Below are positions 11,736-22,437 of a DNA stretch of 64,000 nucleotides, piece after piece (the stretch's first letter is position 1; each line of letters starts with the position of its first letter). The position numbers and the translations under genes are program-made. Below the pieces are notes generated by a model. It searched no databases. It had not been told where the DNA came from and saw nothing but the letters and a program-made list of their open reading frames with translations. Source of the stretch: Anomaloglossus baeobatrachus (taxonomy: Eukaryota > Chordata > Amphibia > Anura > Aromobatidae); contig NC_134355.1 in the NCBI RefSeq assembly GCF_048569485.1, positions 561,775,642-561,839,641 of the forward strand, in the 5' to 3' direction.

Positions 11736-12734
11736 TTTGAGTCATCCAGCTTCTTTGCTTGAACATTGTTAGGACCAATGTGTGTGGAGTTTTTCTGAAA
11801 CCAATTGTGATCTAAGTTTTGGTTCAGATTTACCCATCATGATATGAATGGTAAACGCTCCTTTTGTTATATCTGTTGATCTCCTATTGACAAAGTAGTC
11901 AATATCATTTTATGAGACATGGGGAATTATTAATTCACCACCAGACACCTTAGAAACTAGCATGTTCCCTGGACAATGGATTGGCCGTAATGAACAGGTC
12001 TCACAGTTTCCACATTCAAAATTCCTGGCATTGAAAAGTGCAGTACTACTGAGGTGTTCTCCCCTAGAAACATGGCTCCTCATTCCATCAACTAATAATT
12101 TTCAGGGTCCAAATTTTGTCTGCTTCTCAGTCCCTTTAAGATGTCTTGTTCACCTCATTGTTATCGTACAGTCACACACAAGAAAATTGTCATTGTGTTT
12201 CTAAATTCACATTGGTAACTACCACTGCCAAAATAAAATGATTTGGTTAGGTTGCGTGTGTCACCCTTTTGGATTGCATCTGCAGCATGAACTGACATGG
12301 CGCGGATATCGAATATTACATGCCAGATGGGGTTATTCTCTGCAGTGTGCACATATAGCTTCTGCACAACGCTGCTTCTGTAATTTGTAAGTAGATTTTC
12401 TGTCCACACTGTTTTTTGGAAACTTCTCCCAAAAGGGCTTTCTGTAAGGAAGGATTTCATGCTGTCCGTGGTGTGGTTTTAGATTGCCTTCTTTTTAATG
12501 CTTATGGCAATACGTATTACAGCTAAGAAAACATGATTTTTTTTATTTTTTTTTTAAATATGAGTTACTTAACAAATAAAGGTGGCCAAATTTACTTGTG
12601 CCCAGTTACCAACGTCAAGGTGTAAATCTCATCTGGGTCCTACTCAAAATGCTATGCCTCTGTTGTCCAAACTGAACTATTATATGGGCTAGAATAGAAC
12701 CTGCAAAAGGAAAATTAAAAACACCTAAAGTAAC
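11736..12734. other. No recognisable gene
   Basis: About 1 kb of moderately AT-rich DNA between the repeat around the Tc1 element and a mariner-like remnant. The open frames in it are short and have no domain that I recognise. A poly-T run lies near 12537-12556. It may be the decayed body of the element whose transposase tail follows, but I see no supporting motif. Confidence 0.5.
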
Positions 12735-12977
12735 TGGTGGCCTCCTTGCTCACCTGACCTGATCCCATTGGACTTCTTTCTGTAAGGTCACATCAAACAG
12801 CAGGTGTATGCGACCCCTAAACCATCATTGCAGGACCTACGACGACGTATCACAGATGCTTGTTCAACTGTGTCACCTACCATATTGCACAACGTGCAGC
12901 AAGATACAGTATGCTGTCCAGAGTCCAGATGTGCATTGCAGCTGACGGTGGCCACTTTGAGCATCAAAGTTAAATGA
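12735..12977 (+). pseudogene. C-terminal remnant of a mariner/IS630-type transposase
   Basis: The plus-strand frame reads WWPPCSPDLIPLDFFL, a stop, then GHIKQQVYATPKPSLQDLRR and on to SIKVK followed by TGA. The block WPPxSPDLxPLDFFLWG, then a Lys/Val-Tyr segment and a SLxDLRxRI segment, is the C-terminal catalytic signature of a mariner/IS630-superfamily transposase type common in arthropod genomes. The stop TAA (12783-12785) replaces the expected Trp codon, so the copy is dead. The N-terminal and central domains are not recognisable upstream and no terminal repeats were found. The assignment rests on this one block of about 80 codons. Confidence 0.5.
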
Positions 12978-13040
12978 GCGCCATATGCGTGACCAGCATT
13001 CAATGCTTGGGAGGGGGGGGGGGTCATGGGTTTCATATAA

Positions 13041-14318
13041 GTTGACTTGTGATTTAATTAATAGTATTGGCCACACCTGTTTCTAGAAGCTTCTGGCAAT
13101 TTCTGGTAGTCCTTGTGGGACTATATAAACCAGCCAGAACAAGCGAGGTTCTGAGCGTGCGAGGTACTGCAGCAAAGTGTGGGGATTGGAGATAAGTGTG
13201 GCATAGTTTAAACACAATTTCATAGTGGTGATAACTGTAATTGTTTAATTTCATTAGGGAATTGTGTGTCTGTGTTTGTCTGTGATACTGTGAAAAAGCA
13301 AAAAAAAAAAAAGTTGTTTTGTGATTTAATTAGTAGTATTAGCCACACCTGTTTCTAGAAGCTTCTGGCAGCTTCTGGTAGTCTTTGTGGAACTATATAA
13401 CCAGCCAGAACAAGCGAGGTTCTGAGCGTGCGAGGTACTGCAACAAAGTGTGGGGATTGCAGATAAGTGTGGCATAGTTTAAACACAATTTCATAGTGGT
13501 GATAACTGTAATTGTTTAATTTCAATAGGGAATTGTGTACCTGTGTTTGTGATACTGTGAAAAAGCAAAAAAAAAGTTGTCTTGTGATTTAATTAGTAGT
13601 ATTAAGGGCGCTTTACACGCTACAATATATCTTACGATGTGTCGGCGGGGTCACATCGTAAGTGACGCACATCCGGCATCATAAGTTACATTGTAGCATG
13701 TAACAGCTACGTGCGATTGCGATTAAACGGTAAAACGTTCATCGCATACACGTCGTTCATTTCATAAAAATTGAACGTCAGGTTGTTCATCGTACCCGGG
13801 GTAGCACACATCGCAGTGTGTGACACCCCGGGAAGGATGAACAGATCTTACATATGTCTTGCGTCTCTCGCCGGCATTGTGGAAGGAAGGAGGTGGGCGG
13901 GATGTTTACGTCCCGCTCATCTCCGCCCCTCCACTTCTATTGGTCGGCTGCCACGTGACGTCGATGTGACGCCAAACGTCCCTCCCACTCCAGGAAGTGG
14001 ATGTTAGCCGCCCACATCGAGGTCGTATGGACGGGTAAGTACGTGTGACGGGGGGTTATTCGTTTGTGCGACACGTTCAACAAATTGAACAAGCCGCACA
14101 TACGATGGGGGTGGGTACGATCGCATACGATATCGTCTGCTTAATTGCAAGGTGTAAAGCAGGCTTTAGCCACACCTGTTTCTAGAAGCTTCTGGTAGTC
14201 CTTGTGGAACTATATAAACCAGCCAGAACAAGCGAGGTTCTGAGCGTGCGAGGTACTGCAGCAAAGTGCGGGGATTGCAGATAAGTGTGGCATAGTTTAA
14301 ACACAATTTCATAGTTTG
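13041..14318 (+). promoter_or_regulatory. Tandem 5' promoter monomers of the CR1 element
   Basis: Three head-to-tail units start at 13041, 13313 and 13576, about 265-270 bp each, sharing GCCACACCTGTTTCTAGAAG and AACAAGCGAGGTTCTGAGCG. Each has a TATA-like ACTATATAA (near 13121, 13393 and 14209) about 25-30 bp before a conserved GCGAGGTTCTGAGCGTGCGAGG block, as in a core promoter. The third unit is split by a 561-bp MITE. Monomer arrays of this kind drive transcription of some mammalian L1 families; promoter function here is inferred. Confidence 0.7.
13605..14165. mobile_element. Harbinger-like MITE inside CR1 monomer 3
   Basis: Ends AGGGCGCTTTACAC and (inverted) AGCCTGCTTTACAC are flanked by TTA at 13602-13604 and 14166-14168. 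The two neighbouring monomers have the uninterrupted sequence AGTATTAGCCACACC and so supply the empty site. A single TTA was duplicated on insertion, matching the TWA target of PIF/Harbinger elements. The body is GC-rich and non-coding. Confidence 0.85.
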
Positions 14319-14418
14319 ACACAAGAACATAGTTTGAATTTATCCTTATACGTTTCCCATTGTTTTTTTTTTCTTTGTTTTTCTACTTTACTGTTTATCC
14401 CCATTTAATAGGTGCTCC

Positions 14419-15393
14419 ATGGACAATGCTACCAGGTGTGTATCTTGTCAGATGTATACATGCCTTGAGCAGCCGTTCGAGGGTGAATATGTCTGCACTC
14501 GATGCAAGCATGTTGCGTATTTGGAAGCCAAGGTAACTGATCTAAATAAGCAGCTTGCAACACTCAGGGGCACTGCAAACCTGGAGAGGAGTTTAGAGCT
14601 CACTGAGCTTTCTCTGGCTGGGGCCAGTGATATGGAGGAGGGTGGAGGTGGGGAAGATCAGGACCCAAAGGTAGGTAGCTGGGTAACAGTTAGAAGAAGA
14701 GGTAGAGGGAAAAGTATCAGGAAGCTTAGTCCTGACCTGGCACAACCTAGTAAATATGTCTGTTTGGCTGATATTAGGAATGAAGGGCCAGGACTAGGGT
14801 CACTACAGCAGGACGTTGCTCCTAGCAACCAGGAAAATGACTGCTGTAGGAAGGAGGGAAATAGCAGTGCAGCAAAGCCCAGACAGATGTTGGTGGTAGG
14901 GGACTCGATAATTAGGCGGACAGACAGGGTCATCTGTCGCCGAGACCGTGAATGCCGATCAGTGTGTTGTCTGCCGGGTGCTCGGGTTCAGCATATTGCG
15001 GATCAGATAGACAGATTGCTGGGTGGGGCTGGGGAAAACCCAGAGGTCATGGTGCATATTGGTACTAATGACAAAGTTAGAGGCAGGTGGAAGGTCCTTA
15101 AAAATGATTACAGGGAACTAGGAGAGAAGCTGAAGTCCAGGACCTCCAAGGTGGTGTTTTCAGAAATACTACCGATGCCACGAGCGTCACTAGAAAGACA
15201 GCGGGAGCTTAGGGAGATAAATACGTGGCTTAGAAATTGGTGCAGGAAGGAAGGGTTCGGATTTATGGAGAACTGGGACGACGTCTCAGTCGACTACAGG
15301 CTCTACGGTAGGGACGGGCTGCACCTCAATGGGGAAGGTGCAGCTGTGCTGGGGGAGAAAATGGTCAGACGGATGGAGGAGCTTTTAAACTAG
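14419..15393 (+). CDS. CR1 ORF1 protein with SGNH/esterase-like domain
   Basis: Intact 324-residue frame. The N-terminus has a Cys-rich zinc-binding motif (CVSCQMYTCLEQ, later CTRCKH) followed by a short coiled coil (EAKVTDLNKQLATLRG). Residues about 154-322 are an SGNH-hydrolase-type esterase domain: MLVVGDSIIRR carries the nucleophile Ser, MVHIGTND the conserved GTND block and YGRDGLHLN the Asp/His pair. CR1 and some other LINE ORF1 proteins carry such a domain and bind RNA as part of the retrotransposition particle. The ATG sits in CTCCATGG. ORF2 follows after about 150 bases. Confidence 0.9.
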   Translation: MDNATRCVSCQMYTCLEQPFEGEYVCTRCKHVAYLEAKVTDLNKQLATLRGTANLERSLELTELSLAGASDMEEGGGGEDQDPKVGSWVTVRRRGRGKSIRKLSPDLAQPSKYVCLADIRNEGPGLGSLQQDVAPSNQENDCCRKEGNSSAAKPRQMLVVGDSIIRRTDRVICRRDRECRSVCCLPGARVQHIADQIDRLLGGAGENPEVMVHIGTNDKVRGRWKVLKNDYRELGEKLKSRTSKVVFSEILPMPRASLERQRELREINTWLRNWCRKEGFGFMENWDDVSVDYRLYGRDGLHLNGEGAAVLGEKMVRRMEELLN

Positions 15394-15537
15394 GATCTGG
15401 GGGGAGGGAGGGTAGTGGAGCAAAAAAGGGGATAGAGCAGATAGAGACAGTGAGACGGTAGGGGTCAATGAAGGATTAGGGGGGGATGGAACATGCAAGG
15501 AACGTAGGGAGGCTAGGAGTAATAAAGGTGTTAATAG

Positions 15538-16799
15538 TATTAAATGTCTACTGGAAAATGCAAGAAGTCTTGCAAACAAAATGAATGAATTGGAGACTTA
15601 TGTCAACCATGGATTATGATGTGGTGGGCATTACGGAAACCTGGCTGGATGAAAGCCATGACTGGGTGACAAACATACAGGGTTATAGTACATTTAGGAA
15701 GGACAGGAAAGACTAAAAAGGTGGTGGGGTGTGTATATTCATCAAATCTAACCTAAAACCTGTGTTTAATGATGACATTGGGGGGAACTGCAACAATGTA
15801 GAGTCAGTATGGGTAAATGTACATGGGGAGGGGAATAATGCTAATTGGAGTTTGCTATAAGCCTCCTAACATACCTGAACAAATAGAGGGTGAAATGCTG
15901 GAACAAATTGAAAAGGCAGCTAATAATAATAATCGGGTTCTTATTATGGGGGATTTCAACTATCCAGACATACAGTGGGACATAGAATCTTCTGGTTCTG
16001 CTAAAAGCTGTAAGTTCTTATCTACTATTCAAGACAATTTCCTCTCTCAGATGGTAGATGAACCGACGAAGTGGGATAATTTGCTAGATCTGGTCCTGTC
16101 AAATAGACCGGATACAATTTCAGATCTACAGGTCCGGGAGCACTTGGGCACCAGCGATCATAATATGGTAAGCTTCAACGTAATATTCAATAGAACATTT
16201 CAAAGGGGAAATGCTAAAACCTGAAAATTTAGGAAAGCTGATTTCAACAAATTAAGGGAAGAGCTTAAATGTGTAGATTGGGACAGTCATGGTAACTGGG
16301 GATACTGAACATAAATGGGGAAAGTTTAAGGATATACTGCTAGAGTCCTGTAAAAAAGGTATACCCTCTGGTAATAAAATGTCCATGAATAAAAAGAAAC
16401 CACGTTGGATAAATAAGACTGTACAAAGTATAATAAAACAAAAACAAAGGGTGTTTAAAATCTTAAAGGCTGAGAATACAGAAATAGCATTTCAGAAGTA
16501 TAAAGATATCAATAGGAAATGTAAAAAAGAAATCAAACAAGCAAAACTAGCTACTGAAACAAAAATCGCCAATGACATTAAAATAAATCCCAAAATCTTT
16601 TAGAAATACATTAATGCCAAAAGGAAAGCAAAGGATAGTATTGGCCCCTTAAAATATAATAAGTTAGTTATAGAGGACAAACAAAAGACTGAGATATTAA
16701 ATAGGCATTTCTCATCTGTGTTCACCAAGGAACTGACTGTACCAGGGATCATTCAACAAGTGAAAAATCAAAGTTCACCACACGATATAATTAATTTAA
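15538..16799 (+). pseudogene. CR1 ORF2 remnant: apurinic-type endonuclease
   Basis: Scattered frames encode the N-terminal exonuclease-endonuclease-phosphatase domain that nicks target DNA: ENARSLANKMNELETY near 15560, a GITETWLDE block near 15630, VCYKPP near 15850, GDFNYPDIQWD near 15950 and the catalytic GTSDHNMVSF near 16150. A basic linker rich in Lys follows (16289-16603). Stops such as the TAA after RKDRKD near 15713 and several frame changes break it. No reverse transcriptase motif remains before the element ends at the palindromic MITE. Confidence 0.85.
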
Positions 16800-19700
16800 A
16801 GGGGTGGTTCACCCATTTTTTTTATTTTCTGTATGAGCTCTACTTACCTTTCTAGGCGTCTTCTCCATTGGCTTCTGTTTCCAGTCTGGCACTGAGCGGC
16901 GCTATGCTGCACGCTCAGTGCCGGTCACATGACCCCCTGGAGCTGTGGCCGCCGGCATCCTCTGACGTCCCGGCATTTCCGGGCTCTCAAACAAGACGGG
17001 TACGTCACAGGATGCCGGCGCCACTCAGATTGAGTGACAGGGCTGTGGGCGGTGACTACCGCACGTCACAGCTCAGCATCGAGGGAAGGATCCGGAGGAC
17101 GTTTGTGTGGAGCCGGCTAAGCGTCCTGCAGATGGTGAGGCTGAGGCACGGGGCGCCAGTGTGCAGTACAGGGGGAGGGTTCTTCAGCTGAATCCCCCCT
17201 GCACGTAAGTATCTGATCACACTGTCCACCCGCCCGCTCTTTCTGCTGCGATGTCAGGAGAGCGGCCGGTGTCAGGCAGTGTGATCATCTGCTCCTCCCA
17301 GCAGCAAGACACTGACAGGCATGTCACCGCTGTGCTCTGCCACCTGTCCTGCTGCATGGGACCAACTGTCTGCACTCTGTCACCTGCACCACAAGTCACA
17401 GAGTGGAGACAGTTGGTGACAGAGCACCTCTGCCCCCCCCTGTTCTTTCCCCACTCTTCTCTCCCCCCACTCTTCTCCCCCTCCCCTCTTCCCCCTCTTC
17501 TCTGCCCCCCTCTTATCCCTCTCTCCTCTCCCCTCTCTTTTCCCTCGCTCTCTTTTCCTCCCCCCTCGCTCTTTTCCTCCCCCGTCGCTCCCTTTTCCTC
17601 CCCCTCGCTCTCTTTTCCTCCCCCCTCGCTCTATTTTCCTCCCCCCGCTCGCTCTCTTTTCCTCCCCCCGCTCGCTCTCTTTTCCTCCCCCCCGCTCGCT
17701 CTCTTTTCCTCCCCCCCCCGCTCGCTTTCTTTTCCTCCCCCCCTCGCTCTCTCTCTTTTCCCTCGCTCTCTCCTGGCATGGTCAGTACAGAAATCTCTCC
17801 ATCGTGGAGGGGTGAGAGGGAGTAATAAACATGGAGTCCCTACTGTGTCTGTGTATTTATTTCTAATAAAGTATTTTTCTCTGTGTGGTCTTTTTTTTTT
17901 TTAAACCGTTTATTGGAGATTCTTAATGGCCAGGTCAACCTTGGCCTGACATTAAGAATCTCGGGCTTTATACCAGCGGGTAAAACATAGCTGGTATTAA
18001 CCCCTTATTACCCAGCGTGCCACCTGCCACCAGGGCCACTGGAAGAGTTGGATACAGCGCCAGAAGATGGCGCTTCTATGAAAGCGCCATTTTCTGGGGC
18101 GGCTGTGGACTGCAATTCGCAGCGGGGGGCCCAGAAAGTTTGGGCACCCTTCACTGCGGATTCCAATCCCCAGCTGCCTAGTTGTACCTGGCTGGACTCA
18201 AACATTCGGCGAAGCCCATGTCATTTTTTTTTTTAATTATTTCATGAAAATCATGAAATAAAAAAAAAAAAAAGGGCTTCTCTATATTTTTGGTTCCCAG
18301 CCGGGTACAACTAGGCAGCTGGGGGTTGGGGGCAGCCCGTAGCTGCCTGCTGTACCTGGCTAGCATACAAAAATATGGCGAAGCCCACGTCATTTTCTTA
18401 AAAACGTTTTCAGGGAAAAACCTTTATAAAAAAAAAAATGCTTCCCTGCATTTCTATTGCCAGTGAAAGTAACACCAAGCAGCGGGGGCTAGCAGCCAGT
18501 AGCTGCTTTGGTTACCCTTAGCAACAGAAAATGCAGCGGGAGCCCAAAAACAATGTGATTTTTTTTGGTTTTTTATTTTTAATGAATTTTTTTTTAAAAA
18601 AATCGGCATGGGCTTCGCCCATCGAGCACCAGAGCATTTTACTGCTCAATTCATCCCAAGTAATCAGATGACTCCAGTGTCGGCCGATTACTTGTTCGGT
18701 GTTCCCCTGCATCCATCGCAGCGTGTACGGGCTGTGAGGTCAGCGGAGTGGAGACAGTGACATGCTCTGCTCTGACACATAGTGTGCTGCATGTCACTAT
18801 CTTTCACCACTCTGGGACTTGTTGTGCAGGTGACCGGATGATACATGTCAATAACTGCCCCACTCTGAGACTTGTTCAGGTGAGAGTGTATACAGTTGGA
18901 ACAATGCAGCAGAAGTCACAGAGTGGAGCAAGTTAGTGACATGTATCATCCGGTCACCTGCACAACAAGTCCCAGAGTGGATACAGTGACATGCAGCACA
19001 CTGTGTCAGAGCAGAGCATGTCACCAACTTGCTCTGCTCTGTCACCTGCGGTGCTGCATGTCACGTTTTTGCCGCGATTTGGTGCCTTTTTTGCTGCGTT
19101 TTTGCTCACTGCGTTTTTAATCAGTGCACAATGCCATTAAAGATTGTTGATGAAAAAAATAAAAAAGGTCTGATGTCATTTCCTTATTCAAAATGTTCAG
19201 TGTATGCAGGAGAGCAGACAGCAGCTGCAGAACTACAAGGCTCAGCATCCTCCATCCAGGACTGTATGCAGTTTTTTACCCAAAAAGAAAAAAAAAATGA
19301 CGTGGGCTTCGCCATATTTTTGTATGCTAGCCGGGTACAGCAGGCAGGTACGGGCTGCCCCCAACCCCCAGCTGCCTATTTGTACCCGGCTGGGAACCAA
19401 AAATATAGAGAAGCTCTTTTTTTTTATTTCATTAATTTCATGAAATAATTAAAAAAAAAAATGACGTGAGCTTCGCCTAATTTTGGTGTCCAGCCGGGTA
19501 CAACTAGGCAGCTGGGGATTGGAATCCACAGTGAAGGGTGCCCATGCTTTCTGGGCACCCCCACTGCGAATTGCAGTCCGCAGCTACCCCAGAAAATGGC
19601 GCTTTCATAGAAGCGCCATCTTCTGGCGCTGTATCCAACTCTTCCAGCTGCCCTGATGCCGGGTGGCTAGCCGGGTAATAATGGAGTTAGGGCTAGCTGT

Positions 19701-19976
19701 ATATTATCAGCTAGCCCTAAGCCCGAAATTCATGGTGTCACGCCAATATTAGACATGGCCACCATGAATTTCTAGTAATGATAAAAAAAAAAAAAAAACA
19801 CAACACACAGAAAAATATTTTTATTAGAAATAAAACACAACACAATTAGTGACTCCATCTTTATTGAAATAAACCCCCCTCCGCAGTAATCCTGGGTTAG
19901 GGTCCCGCGCCGTCCAATCCGGATCCAATATCATCTGATCATTGGGGGGAAAAAAAAAAATGGGTGAACCACCCCT
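16800..19976. mobile_element. 3.2 kb palindromic T2/Kolobok-like element (TTAA target)
   Basis: Both ends read TTAA-AGGGGTGGTTCACCCAT in inverted orientation, with TTAA at 16796-16799 and 19977-19980. This fits the TTAAAGGRR terminus known for Xenopus T2-family MITEs of the Kolobok superfamily. Inside, several segments pair with inverted partners, for example about 18003-18195 with 19488-19690, and 18757-18800 with 18985-19025, so the element can fold on itself. Asymmetric insertions (17000-17800) push the fold centre to about 18890. It encodes no transposase and therefore depends on one made elsewhere. Confidence 0.8.
17436..17775. repeat. Polypyrimidine tract of CTCGCTCTCTTTTCCTCCCC units
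   Basis: About 340 bp are almost pure C/T on the plus strand, broken only by single G bases in the recurring CTCGCTC. The units of roughly 20-30 bp vary in the lengths of their C and T runs, as expected from slippage. Near-mirror purine/pyrimidine tracts can adopt triplex (H-DNA) structures. Confidence 0.9.
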
Positions 19977-19980
19977 TTAA

Positions 19981-20055
19981 TGCAGAACTAAAAGTCCCCC
20001 ATTGATTGTGAGAGCAGCCCCTCACTTCCACCTGTGACGTCATTGCCCCAGCAGA
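19981..20055. other. Left flank of the AC array, inverted copy near 27633
   Basis: Bases 20029-20054 are the reverse complement, with one mismatch, of 27633-27658. The Penelope-like element and both dinucleotide arrays lie between them. This suggests that the AC and GT tracts were once the inner part of a single hairpin repeat into which the retroelement went. Confidence 0.5.
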
Positions 20056-21165
20056 GTGGCGCGCGCACACACACACACACACATATTATACGCGCGCACA
20101 CACATTATACACACGCGCGCACACACACCATACACACACACGCGCGCACACACACTATACACACACACACACACACTATATACACACACTACACTATATA
20201 CACACACTATACACTATACACACACACTATACACACACACACACACTATACACACACACACACACTATACACACACACACACTATACACACACACACACA
20301 CTATACACACACACACACTATACACACACACACACTATATACACCACACACACACTATACACACACACACACACTATATACACACACACACACACTATAC
20401 ACACACACACACTATACACACACACACACTATACACCACACACACACTATACACCACACACACACACTATACACCACACACACACACTATACACACACAC
20501 ACACTATACACACACACACACACTATACACCACACACACACACTATACACACACACACACTATACACACACACTATACACTATACACCACACACACACTA
20601 TACACACACACACTATACACTATACACCACACACACACACTATACACACACACGCGTGCGCACACACACGCGTGCGCACACACACGCATGCGCGCACACA
20701 CATTATACACGCGCGCGCGCACACACATTATACACGCGCGCGCGCACACACATTATACACGCGCGCGCGCACACACATTATACACGCGCGCGCGCACACA
20801 CATTATACACGCGCGCGCGCACACACATTATACACGCGCGCGCGCACACACATTATACACGCGCGCGCACACACATTATACACGCGCGCGCACACACATT
20901 ATACACGCGCGCACACACATTATACACGCGCACGCGCGCACACACATTATACACGCGCACGCGCGCACACACATTATACACGCGCGCGCGCACACACATT
21001 ATACACGCGCGCGCACACACATTATACACGCGCGCGCGCGCGCGCACACACACATTATACACGCGCGCGCGCACACACACATTATACACGCGCGCGCACA
21101 CACACACACATTATACACGCGTACGCGCATACACACATTATACACACACACAGCTGTGAGTGCTT
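20056..21165. repeat. 1.1 kb AC/GC compound microsatellite
   Basis: The first half is (AC)n punctuated by TATA every 10-20 bases. The second half (from about 20650) is an alternating run of CACGCGCGCG and ACACACATTATA blocks. Nearly the whole tract alternates purine and pyrimidine, and the CG/CA parts are classic Z-DNA formers. Open frames reading through it (His/Thr/Tyr-rich) are artefacts of the repeat. Confidence 0.97.
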
Positions 21166-21260
21166 TCCTGCAGTGACCTGGAACTCAGAAGGTGAGCCCA
21201 GGTCAACGCAGGGGCGCACACACAGCAGTGTGGGTGTGTGTATATATATATATATAGTGT

Positions 21261-22373
21261 AACAAGAAAGAACAATACTGTACAACGACTCAGATGCAAA
21301 AATACTTCAATTTTATTTATATAAGAAAAAGTTTTTTCATACAAATAGAAAAAGATAAAAAGTAGAGACAGACGGTTTCATGCCACCAGGTGGCGCTCTC
21401 GCCACAGCATACAGCAGGTACAAGTACACATGCAACGATAGTATTGTTATTAGTAAGTACACAACCTAGGGCTCGCCTATAAGAAAGCGGCCCATGGTAG
21501 GGTACATTACAGAGGTAGTAGTGCAAAGAGCCGCTGATCAAGAAACCAAAGGATCAATATGCCTAGTGGCTAAAAGTGTCCCTCGACCAGCAGTAGTACT
21601 GTTACCATACCTGGAGATGTGGTGGGAACCCTGAACCCCGACCTATAGGTTTCGTTAGTTCTTCTTCCGGGGGTGGTCTCTGGATAAAACAGTAACCCCT
21701 TTTAAATGAAAACTCACCAATCACAGCCCATAAACGGTCCACCACTTAGGTGATAGAGTGTATAGGAAAATCCCCTGATAGAAGTAACCAAAGCCCTGAT
21801 TGGAGGATAATCGCAACCTCCCCTCCATACGTCATAGACGAGGGATGCCAGAACGGATGCGGAAGTGACGCGCCAAGCACATCACTCCCATCATGCCCCA
21901 CGCGTCGTACACGCTACACCGGAAGCGGAAGTGACGCGCTAAACGCGTCACTCCCATCATACCTCGCGCGTCCACATGCCGCACCGGAAATGGAAGTGAC
22001 GCGCTCAGCACGCCACTCCCATACCTCACACCAACGCTAAACCGGAAATGGTAGTGACGCGACCATCGCGCCGCCCCAGATACACCAGGAAGTGGAGGCG
22101 ACGCGACGCCACCTCCACCCAACCGTGAACATCTAATTACAGGATGGACATTAGTGCCTAGAAAAAAAGGGGAGGGAAAACGGGGAAATGGAATGTGAGG
22201 CTAATACATATTAATGTTAAATCCACCCATACTGGGCCAGAATGGGGTAATGTGACCTCACCACTATAAGAACACATGAATCAAGGGTATGCGACCTACA
22301 AATCTAAACGGGGCATGCATGTCCCAAAATTAGTGACCCTTCTACACACGTACCAAAATATATAGTCACTATA
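21261..22373 (-). repeat. Left inverted arm of the Penelope-like element
   Basis: 1113 bp, the reverse complement of 26397-27509 with no length difference; frames translated from the two arms agree residue for residue where I compared them. It contains several variants of a GAAGTGACGCG unit (about 21860-22100), GC-rich blocks spaced by roughly 55-60 bp. Confidence 0.95.
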
Positions 22374-22437
22374 TATTTTGGTAATTTGTACTTATATTAT
22401 TTTCTGTGTATTTTCACAGGCTTTGTTTTTACCAAGA

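Larger units (their letters stand above)
13041..16799 (+). mobile_element. CR1-like LINE with promoter monomers, 3' half missing
   Basis: Tandem 5' monomers (13041 to about 14318) are followed by ORF1 with an esterase-like domain and by a decayed ORF2 containing only the endonuclease and the start of the linker. The element stops abruptly at the TTAA where a palindromic MITE begins at 16800. The sequence beyond that MITE (from 19981) does not resume LINE reverse transcriptase. A LINE with an intact 5' end but no 3' end is the reverse of normal truncation and points to a later deletion or rearrangement. Confidence 0.85.

Noticed and set aside
17251-17904. Ser/Pro/Leu-rich open frames
   Set aside because: They are translations of the polypyrimidine tract.
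20034-21262. Long His/Thr/Tyr-rich open frames
   Set aside because: They are translations of the AC/TATA/GC microsatellite with no start context or domain.
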